DNA of 15,049 bases from JBBQTU01 sp038213005 (GTDB taxonomy: Bacteria > Planctomycetota > Phycisphaerae > Tepidisphaerales > Tepidisphaeraceae): NCBI GenBank assembly GCA_038213005.1, contig JBBQTU010000091.1, positions 1-15,049 of the forward strand. Reading direction: 5' to 3'. Both the position numbers and the translations under genes were made by a program. The notes under the pieces were generated by a model, which ran no database searches, was not told the DNA's origin, and saw only the letters and a program-made list of their open reading frames with translations. Position 1 is the first letter of the stretch, and each line of letters starts with the position of its first letter. Of this stretch, positions 6,705-12,508 are shown in pieces.

Positions 6705-8215
6705 CCGTACTCCTCTAGACTGTAGACTCCGCTCGCCAGCATCTTCCACAGCAGGGTGGCCGCGAAATAGACTTCACAGTCCATCTCTCTGAGCTTCTCG
6801 ATCTCGGCCACATTTTCGCCTGTACCGATGATGTATGCGACCCATTGCCTGGCATCCACATCACCGTGCAAAGCTGCTTTCATGTCATCGGCGGTGGCAT
6901 TGGCCCCTTTACGCAGCGCAAATGCCAAGCCGGGACGGGCAGCATCAGCAACATCGCAGAACCACTTGACCGCGTCAGGGCGGTGCTCCCGAGCCAATTT
7001 TGCCAACGCCCTGGCCGCTTCCACGCGGATACCGTCGGGACGAGCGGTGAACGCCGAAGCCAACGCCTCAAACGCTCTGACAGTCCGGTGCTCCCCAAGA
7101 GCCCACGCTGCGCTCGCGCGTACGTCTGCATGCTCCTGCTCTTCCGCAAGTGTTGCCATCAGCAACGCCTCCGAACGAGACGCCTTCACTTCAGCCAGTA
7201 CAATGCAGCATTCCAGACGGTTCTCTGCAAATGGATCCTTCAGTGTCTGCTCAAAGAAAACCCATCCCGCTGCCGCATCATGCCTGGCGAGGCTCGCGGC
7301 AGCCTCCAGCCGGATGAAGACATGTTCTCCGCTATCATTGAGTCTTCGCAGCAGAGCGGTGTCCACGGACTCGAGTTTGAACCCGGAGAGAGCTTTCGCC
7401 GCAGCAAACCGTATTCGCTCATTCGCCGAGTTCAGCTCCCCAACGTAGTGCGTCGCTCCCACTCTTGGGCCCAGCGGAACCGCGCGCGTAATCGGTACGA
7501 CTGCGGCCACCACCTGGTGGGAAGCGACCGTATCGCCCGGCTGCACCTGTGGCGTCAGCCTCATTCCACCTGCACCCGCGAGACGAAAGGATATCTTGCG
7601 CTGGTCTGTGGTGCGGGTGTACTGCAGCTTGCTTGCATCAGCAATCGTCACCGTGCCGGGGTCGCTGGCAACCCGCACAGGCCATTCAATTTGCTTCTCG
7701 GCGCCTTGGGAGGCCGCCTTTGCAGCCGTGATCTTCGCATGACCCCGATCAGCCGCGAGCTTAAGGTCACCAACCCGCACATACTGGATGATCGACGCGA
7801 CCTCCCAGTCGGTAATTCCCACCCCGGATCGAGCGCAGACGGGGAACGCCATGTAATCATCGTCCGCAAGACCATAGGACCAGTGACGTTCAGCACGTCC
7901 CGTCGAGTGCGAGCCGCTGAGCTTGAATTTGCTCTTGGCCCGCACTTCAACCCGTTTGGCATCATCGACGCACAGAACATCGGGAACACGCCAGCCCTTG
8001 ATGCGCGTACTCTTCCAGAGCTTGAAGTCGTCAGAACCACGCTCCAGAATCAATGGATCGTGTCCCTGCTGACGAAGATCGCGCACAACCGCTCGTACCC
8101 CAGTTGCTCCCATTGAGATGTACGACAGGAATTCCGCATCGCTCTTGAATGAGCCAGAACGTTTCGCTGCCGCAGGCTCTTTAGACGTGTTGTCATTGCT
8201 TTTCTCAAGGCCCAT
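6701..8215 (-). CDS. Putative restriction endonuclease with C-terminal HEAT repeats
   Basis: This 504-aa protein has three parts. Residues about 25-130 look like a PD-(D/E)xK nuclease: E58, then RVPDVLCVDD with D79, then VEVRAKSK with E90. The usual Lys two residues on is Arg92, with K94 and K96 close by, so the active site is atypical. Residues about 180-241 look like a small beta domain (PGDTVASHQVVAAVVP). From about residue 265 to 470 there are repeated helical pairs of the HEAT / PBS-lyase type, such as ERIRFAAAKAL, FIRLEAAASLARHDAA, DVRASAAWALGE and GIRVEAARALAKL. Restriction-nuclease function is inferred from this nuclease-like core and from its translational coupling to the methyltransferase (ATGA at 6701-6704). 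It is upstream in the operon, so both genes are expressed together. ATG 8215 is preferred; a GTG at 8251 would add 12 residues of low-complexity character. A DNA-damage or regulatory role for the HEAT part cannot be excluded. Confidence 0.68.
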   Translation of the reverse strand: MGLEKSNDNTSKEPAAAKRSGSFKSDAEFLSYISMGATGVRAVVRDLRQQGHDPLILERGSDDFKLWKSTRIKGWRVPDVLCVDDAKRVEVRAKSKFKLSGSHSTGRAERHWSYGLADDDYMAFPVCARSGVGITDWEVASIIQYVRVGDLKLAADRGHAKITAAKAASQGAEKQIEWPVRVASDPGTVTIADASKLQYTRTTDQRKISFRLAGAGGMRLTPQVQPGDTVASHQVVAAVVPITRAVPLGPRVGATHYVGELNSANERIRFAAAKALSGFKLESVDTALLRRLNDSGEHVFIRLEAAASLARHDAAAGWVFFEQTLKDPFAENRLECCIVLAEVKASRSEALLMATLAEEQEHADVRASAAWALGEHRTVRAFEALASAFTARPDGIRVEAARALAKLAREHRPDAVKWFCDVADAARPGLAFALRKGANATADDMKAALHGDVDARQWVAYIIGTGENVAEIEKLREMDCEVYFAATLLWKMLASGVYSLEEYG

Positions 8216-8221
8216 AGCGTT

Positions 8222-8230
8222 ACCATACCA
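8222..8230 (-). promoter_or_regulatory. Possible extended -10 promoter of the R-M cassette
   Basis: On the minus strand TGG-TATGGT forms a TGn extended -10 element ending 6 nt before the ATG at 8215. There is no convincing -35 hexamer and no Shine-Dalgarno sequence. Transcription would start at or next to the start codon. Confidence 0.35.
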
Positions 8231-8279
8231 ACAGCCCGGCCAACTCGCCACGGGCAGCGGCCAGACACCTCCCCGTCAG

Positions 8280-8692
8280 AACGGACCGCAGACACCCAGG
8301 TGGCGCGTACCGACACCGTCTTCGACACCTTCCCCTGGCCGCAGTCGCCGACGAAGAAGCAGATCGACGCCATCGCTCAGGCCGGCCGGGAGATTCGCCG
8401 CGTCCGCGTTGAAGCGCTCAAGGTCCTGGACGGCGGACTCCGCGCCCTGTATCGCACCCTGGAACTCCCCGGCCGACATCCCCTCAAAGACGCCCACGCC
8501 GCCCTCGACGCTGCCACCCTGGCCGCCTACGGCTTCTCCGACAAGAAGGACCTGCTCCAGCAACTGCTCGACCTCAACCACGCCGTCGCCGCGAAGGAAA
8601 GGGCCGGCGAAGCGATGACCGCCCCCGGCATTCCCACCAGCTACGGAACGGATACCAAGACACTGATCACTGACGATTGCATCAAGCCATAG
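8280..8692 (+). pseudogene. C-terminal remnant of a type IIG restriction enzyme
   Basis: From about 8300 the frame reads VARTDTVFDTFPWPQSPTKKQ, then GGLRALYRTLELPG, HPLKDAHAALDAATLAAYGF, DLLQQLLDLN, and it ends with LITDDCIKP-stop at 8692. This is the conserved C-terminal region of fused type IIG / class I SAM-dependent DNA methyltransferases, whose normal end is close to TxDCIRP. It is on the same strand as the N-terminal remnant at 5456-5734. Together they are the two ends of one gene whose middle (methyltransferase and target-recognition domains) is gone. The exact left edge is unclear. The frame is open upstream, but recognisable sequence begins at about 8291-8303. A GTG at 8300 could allow translation of a 130-aa fragment, though there is no Shine-Dalgarno sequence. 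Confidence 0.8.
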
Positions 8693-8706
8693 AAAACAGA
8701 AGACTT

Positions 8707-8861
8707 TTTATCCGCCCAGTTGAATACAACCTCGATTAACGCCCGGTTGAGTACAACCTTGATTTACACAGATTGCAGAGACAGACACAAAAGCCTTGTT
8801 CTGTTTCCTCAATCTGTGAAAATCTGTGTCAATCGAGGCCGTACCCGGCCGGGCGGATAAA
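8707..8861 (+). repeat. 155-bp hairpin element, copy 1
   Basis: The copy begins TTTATCCGCCCAG and ends CCGGGCGGATAAA, terminal inverted repeats matching at 12 of 13 bases. Inside, the left arm carries two direct copies of a block with GGTTG-ATA/AGTA-CAACC. The right arm ends AATCGAGGCCGTACCCGG. Five T residues precede the core. It starts 14 nt after the stop codon of the type IIG remnant. Confidence 0.85.
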
Positions 8862-8911
8862 CCTCTTTGTCTGCGGCTTGCCACGCTGGAACATTCCCAC
8901 CATCCGGCCAG

Positions 8912-8962
8912 CGCGGAACGGACACCAAAGCACTCATCACCTACCATTGCATCAAGCCATAG
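8912..8962 (+). pseudogene. Duplicated 3' tail of the type IIG gene
   Basis: In frame this reads RGTDTKALITYHCIKP-stop, against YGTDTKTLITDDCIKP-stop at the end of the type IIG remnant (8642-8692). The flanking CATTCCCACCA (8629 and 8892) and the following hairpin element are also duplicated. The whole block of about 240-265 bp is therefore a diverged tandem duplication. Only the last 16 codons of coding sequence are present, and they cannot be functional. Confidence 0.75.
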
Positions 8963-8975
8963 AAGACGAAGAGTT

Positions 8976-9130
8976 TTTATCCGCCCGGTTGAGTACAACC
9001 TCGATTCACGCCCGGTTGAGTACAACCTCGATTTACACAGATTGCAGAGATAGACGCCGAAGCCTTGTTCTCTGTCCTGAATCTGTAAAAATCTGTGCAA
9101 ATCGAGGCCGTACCCGGCCGGGCAGATAAA
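8976..9130 (+). repeat. 155-bp hairpin element, copy 2
   Basis: The terminal repeats are TTTATCCGCCCGG (8976-8988) and CCGGGCAGATAAA (9118-9130). An inner pair, CCTCGATTTACACAGATT (9026-9043) and AATCTGTGCAAATCGAGG (9090-9107), matches at 17 of 18 positions when inverted. The whole unit can thus fold as a long nested hairpin. It ends 7 nt before the Shine-Dalgarno region of the GxxExxY gene. Confidence 0.88.
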
Positions 9131-9149
9131 CCTCTTGAAAGGAGAACCA

Positions 9150-9545
9150 ATGACCGAGACAACCCCAAACTCCACGCGCAACCCCAAGACCTACGCCATC
9201 ATCGGGGCCGCCATGGAGGTACATCGCGTCTTTGGGTGCGGCTTTTCCGAGCCGGTGTATCAGGAGGTCATGGCCAGAGAGATGACCCTGCGGCAGATTC
9301 CCCATGAAAAGGAGAAGCCGATTGTCATCTACTACAAAGGACAAGCCCTGGAATGCACCTATCGCGGCGACTTCCTTTGCTTTGGCGAGATCATCGTCGA
9401 ACTGAAAGCGTTAGATCGGATTACCGGCGTCGAGCGGTCCCAGGTCATCAACTATCTGAAGGCCACTGGGCTCAAGGTCGCATTACTGATCAACTTCGGT
9501 GCCGACAGCCTCGAATACGAGCGGATCGTTTTGGATGCAGAATAG
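9150..9545 (+). CDS. GxxExxY family protein, PDDEXK-like
   Basis: The 131-aa product belongs to the GxxExxY family (Pfam PDDEXK_3), whose function is unknown. The name motif is GFSEPVY at residues 31-37. The nuclease-like signature is D74 in CTYRGDF followed by E84-L-K86 in IIVELKALD. The ending QVINYLKATGLKVALLINFG is typical. Length is normal and the frame is intact. AAAGGAG at 9138-9144 is a strong Shine-Dalgarno sequence, 5 nt from the ATG at 9150; an in-frame TTG at 9135 is rejected. The gene sits between copies 2 and 3 of the 155-bp hairpin element, with 19 bp on the left and 7 bp on the right. This suggests that gene and repeats form one unit. Nuclease activity is inferred from the motif only. 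Confidence 0.9.
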   Translation: MTETTPNSTRNPKTYAIIGAAMEVHRVFGCGFSEPVYQEVMAREMTLRQIPHEKEKPIVIYYKGQALECTYRGDFLCFGEIIVELKALDRITGVERSQVINYLKATGLKVALLINFGADSLEYERIVLDAE

Positions 9546-9552
9546 AACACTT

Positions 9553-9706
9553 TTTATCCGCCCGGTTGAATACAACCTCGATTGCACCCGGTTGAGTGCA
9601 ACCTCGATTTACACGGATTATGAAGACAGACACACAGGGCTTGTTCTCTTTCTTCAATCTGTGAGAATCTGTGCAAATCGAGGCCGTACCCGGCCGGGCG
9701 GATTGA
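9553..9706 (+). repeat. 155-bp hairpin element, copy 3
   Basis: This copy opens with TTTATCCGCCCGG (9553-9565), as copy 2 does. Its right end is CCGGGCGGATTGA (9694-9706), so the terminal repeat has decayed. The inner parts (CGATTTACACGGATT, AATCTGTGCAAATCGAGG-like right arm) are retained. It follows the GxxExxY stop codon by 7 nt. Sequence from 9707 to 9854 holds no gene; a weak CCCTC/GAGGG hairpin near 9790-9810 could end the minus-strand operon. Confidence 0.85.
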
Positions 9707-9854
9707 CTATCTTCAAGCGGCGGCCAGCCGGAAGCTTTCTCAAACCGCACCGTCTTTTGCCCGGGGACCACCCCACCGCTCACGCCAGACCCTCTCCCAC
9801 TGCGAGGGGTGATTCGTGAGGGGCCATTCGGCCGCTGCGGTTACGGGACGGAGC

Positions 9855-10556
9855 CTAGTCGAAGTTTGCCTTGCAGCCGCTGTGCGAGACCGGGAGGTTG
9901 TCGGCGTAGAGGTGGCCGACGTCTGAGATGCCGACGGCGCGCGGGACGGCCCAGGTCGTTGATCGCTCGTCGATGAGGATGGTGGTGACGCTCGTGGGCG
10001 GCATCCAGAAACTCGACCACATCAAGGGCAGCGGGATTTCCAGCAGGTGCGCCAGCCACCACAGGCCAAACCCGCCGTGGCAGAAGATGGCGAGCTGGTC
10101 GCGGCTGGGCTTGTGGATACGATAGCGGCCGCCTTCGCGGATGTAGCCGTGGGCGGCCAGGAGCGCATCGGACCCGCGCTGCACCTTCTCAAACGCTTCG
10201 CGATAGAGCGGGTCGCTGAAGATCGGCATCTCGTGCCAGTTGTCGCGCGTCGGCAGGGGAAGATTCTCGCGGATGATCTCGCCCGGCGTGTCCCAGACGG
10301 CCAGGCGGCCCCATGGTTCCACGACCACCCCGCAGCCCAGTTCCGCCGTCCAGTCCAGCGTCACGGGGACCAGCCCCGTGAGCTGCTGCGTATATTGGCA
10401 GGTGTGTTTCGCCCGGCCGAGCGGCGAGCAGTAGAGGTGCGTTAGGTTGGCCTTGGCCATACGCCGACCCAGCGCCTGGGCTTCCAGGTGCCCGACGGGC
10501 GTGAGGGTGTCGTTGGCATAGTCAGGGTCGGCGTGACGAATGATGTACAAACGCAT
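9855..10556 (-). CDS. Histidine phosphatase family protein
   Basis: This 233-aa protein belongs to the histidine phosphatase (phosphoglycerate mutase-like) superfamily. It opens MRLYIIRHADPDY with the catalytic R7-H8; the usual RHG is RHA here. SPLGRAKHT (44-52) provides the second Arg, TAELGCG (70-76) the acid residue, and FCHGG (159-162) the second catalytic His. All four key sites are present, so it is likely an active phosphatase. Substrate cannot be deduced. It is the last gene of the minus-strand run, 17 nt after mqnD, and presumably co-transcribed. Confidence 0.88.
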   Translation of the reverse strand: MRLYIIRHADPDYANDTLTPVGHLEAQALGRRMAKANLTHLYCSPLGRAKHTCQYTQQLTGLVPVTLDWTAELGCGVVVEPWGRLAVWDTPGEIIRENLPLPTRDNWHEMPIFSDPLYREAFEKVQRGSDALLAAHGYIREGGRYRIHKPSRDQLAIFCHGGFGLWWLAHLLEIPLPLMWSSFWMPPTSVTTILIDERSTTWAVPRAVGISDVGHLYADNLPVSHSGCKANFD

Positions 10557-10573
10557 AGTGGATACTGCTCGGA

Positions 10574-11428
10574 TTATTTCGCGATGACGTAGTCGATGTC
10601 GCCGACGGCCGGCACGATGCCGAGCTTGGCACCTTCGGCGAGAAGTTGATTGATGGCGCGCCGCCCGGGGTCGCCGTAGTCCAGCGTCCAGTGGTTGACG
10701 TACATGCCGACAAACTGGTCGGCCAGGTCGCGGTTCAGATCCCGGCCAAACTGCAGGGCATATTCAACGGCCTCGCGGCGATGGTCGAGACTGAACTGGA
10801 TCGACGCCTTGATGATGTCGGTGACTTCCTGCATCGTCGGGTGGCCCAGGTCGCGGCGGATGCAGTTGCCGCCCAGCGGCAGCGGCAGGCCGGTCTTCTT
10901 CTGCCACCAGACGCCCAGGTCAACCACCAAGTGCAGCCCGCTCTTCTCGTAGGTGAGCTGGCCTTCGTGGATCAGCAGGCCCGCATCGGCCTTGCCATCC
11001 TTCACGTACTGCGGAATCTGGTCGAACATGACGACTTCGTAGTCGAAAGCCTCACCGGCCTTGCCGATACAAAGCTGCAAGGCAAGGAATGCCGTCGTGA
11101 GCTTGCCGGGGATAGCGATCTTCTTGCCTCGCAGGTCGGCAAGGTTCATCGGGCTGCGTGCGACCACCATCGGGCCATAGCCATCGCCCATGCTGGCGCC
11201 GCAACTGGTCAGGGCGTATCGGTCGGCAACGTACGGATAGGCGTGAATGGAGATCGCGGTGATCTCCAGTTCGCCCGTCATCGCCCGCTGGTTGAGCGTC
11301 TGGATGTCCTGCAGCACATGGTTGAAGCGATATCGCCCGGTCGGCAGCAGGCCCTTGGCCAGGCCGTAGAACATGAACGCATCGTCTGGATCGGGCGAAT
11401 GGCCTAGCTGGAGTGTCATGGTGTTCAT
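10574..11428 (-). CDS. mqnD: 1,4-dihydroxy-6-naphthoate synthase (futalosine pathway)
   Basis: The 284-aa protein matches MqnD, which converts cyclic dehypoxanthinylfutalosine to 1,4-dihydroxy-6-naphthoate in the alternative menaquinone pathway. The signature opening is LQLGHSPDPDDAFMFYGLAKG. Other typical segments are ELEITAISIHAYPYV, SCGASMGDGYGPMVV, KKIAIPGKLTTAFLALQL, DAGLLIHEGQLTYE and LPLPLGGNCIRRDLG. The fold is a periplasmic-binding-protein type. The start is uncertain: ATG 11428 gives MNTMTLQLG, ATG 11419 gives MTLQLG, and a further upstream start would add seven residues. Neither ATG has a strong Shine-Dalgarno sequence. The closest relative MqnA is made less likely by HSPDPDDAFMFY and the length. 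No other menaquinone gene is in the window. Confidence 0.9.
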   Translation of the reverse strand: MNTMTLQLGHSPDPDDAFMFYGLAKGLLPTGRYRFNHVLQDIQTLNQRAMTGELEITAISIHAYPYVADRYALTSCGASMGDGYGPMVVARSPMNLADLRGKKIAIPGKLTTAFLALQLCIGKAGEAFDYEVVMFDQIPQYVKDGKADAGLLIHEGQLTYEKSGLHLVVDLGVWWQKKTGLPLPLGGNCIRRDLGHPTMQEVTDIIKASIQFSLDHRREAVEYALQFGRDLNRDLADQFVGMYVNHWTLDYGDPGRRAINQLLAEGAKLGIVPAVGDIDYVIAK

Positions 11429-11502
11429 ATCTATCTCATCGAGACCCAAGAGGCCGCTCAGAGGGCGACAGGGTGTCTGGTCGGGCGCATTGGGCGGCCG
11501 GC

Positions 11503-12387
11503 CTATTGGCCGGGCCGATCGGTCGGCAGCGGCGGCGGGACGGGATTATGACGCTGCGCGGCAGATGCGCCAAACCGTTCGCGGCGCAGGGCCTCGTCAA
11601 AGGTCTCGGTCACGATGCGGTTGGTGACGGCATCGGGCGGGACAGAGACCGGCGACGCTTTGCCTCCCGGCAGCGGCACCGCGCGCACCGGGCGAGCCGA
11701 TTTCGCCTGCGCGAAAATCTGTCGCGAGATGCCGAACCCGCGCCATGCCTGCATGATGATGAAGGCGGCCATGATGACCGACCAGGTGGCGCGCAGGTAA
11801 AGCGCCCATCCCGCCAGCGCGGCACCACCGATCAGGCCGATGATTGAGACGATCATCAGGCTGCGCTCATAGCGCATAAAGAACCAAAGCAGCGACTGGA
11901 GAATCTGCCCGCCATCGAGCGGGAAGATCGGCATCAGGTTGAAGATCAGCAGCAGAAGATTGATCTGGGCAAGGTGATAGAGAAAGATCGCCAGCCCGCC
12001 GGTCTCAGGGCCGAAATAACTCGCGGCAATGGTGATCGGTGCCAGGATGACGTTCACCAGCGGCCCGGCGAAGATGCTCCACAGCACCGCGCCCGGCCGA
12101 TGCGGCGGACTGACGAACGCCACGCCGCCCAGTGGCCAGAGGACGATCAGATCGGCCTTGCCGCCGACCGACTTGCAGGCCAGGGCATGCCCGAACTCGT
12201 GCATCAGGACGATGCCGAAGAGGGTGCAGTATTCCAAGGCCGCCCAGTACGTGCTCGCACCGACTTCGGTGTAGGCCGCCGTGCGCAGCTTGATCATGAA
12301 ATACGCCGCCACCGCCCAGGTCCAGTGGAGGTAGACCTCGATGCCGAACAGGCGGAACAGCTTCAATGCGCCATTTTGACTGACCAT
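11503..12387 (-). CDS. Site-2 protease family zinc metalloprotease (M50)
   Basis: The 294-aa polytopic membrane protein has the HEFGH zinc motif at residues 63-67 and the second zinc-binding motif NLMPIFPLDGGQ, with D158, in a later membrane segment. About five or six hydrophobic segments occupy residues 20-215. The last ~75 residues are soluble and proline-rich. Such proteases cut substrates within the membrane, often to release sigma factors or regulators, but no substrate is visible nearby. No PDZ or CBS domain is seen. A GGAAGG Shine-Dalgarno sequence lies 8 nt before the ATG at 12387. The gene sits 74 nt upstream of mqnD and just downstream of the heptamer arrays. Confidence 0.9.
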   Translation of the reverse strand: MVSQNGALKLFRLFGIEVYLHWTWAVAAYFMIKLRTAAYTEVGASTYWAALEYCTLFGIVLMHEFGHALACKSVGGKADLIVLWPLGGVAFVSPPHRPGAVLWSIFAGPLVNVILAPITIAASYFGPETGGLAIFLYHLAQINLLLLIFNLMPIFPLDGGQILQSLLWFFMRYERSLMIVSIIGLIGGAALAGWALYLRATWSVIMAAFIIMQAWRGFGISRQIFAQAKSARPVRAVPLPGGKASPVSVPPDAVTNRIVTETFDEALRRERFGASAAQRHNPVPPPLPTDRPGQ

Positions 12388-12405
12388 ATCTCAAGCCTTC
12401 CACGG

Positions 12406-12508
12406 AATGCTGAATGTAAATGCTAAATGCTGAATGCTGAATGAAACCAGCACCCCGCTGGCGGTATTTCTGCTTTCTGCATTTAGCATTCAGCATTTAG
12501 CATTCAGC
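12406..12508. repeat. Inverted pair of heptamer arrays around a hairpin
   Basis: The left part (12406-12443) has about five plus-orientation AATGCTR units, one of them shortened to AATGTA. The right part (12467-12508) has six in-register heptamers: TTTCTGC twice, then ATTTAGC and ATTCAGC alternating, which is AATGCTR on the other strand. Between them CCAGC-ACCCC-GCTGG (12447-12461) forms a small hairpin. The two arms can pair over 25 bp or more. The right arm forms the C-terminal codons and TAA stop of the kinase gene. Confidence 0.9.

Noticed and set aside
6845..8116. Long plus-strand open frame (423 codons) antisense to the nuclease-HEAT gene
   Set aside because: The minus-strand frame shows HEAT periodicity and a nuclease-like core and is coupled to the methyltransferase; the plus frame has no recognisable motif.
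8707..9706. CRISPR array
   Set aside because: Three repeats of about 155 bp, unevenly spaced, with terminal inverted repeats and a gene between two of them; no short regular repeats, spacers or cas genes.
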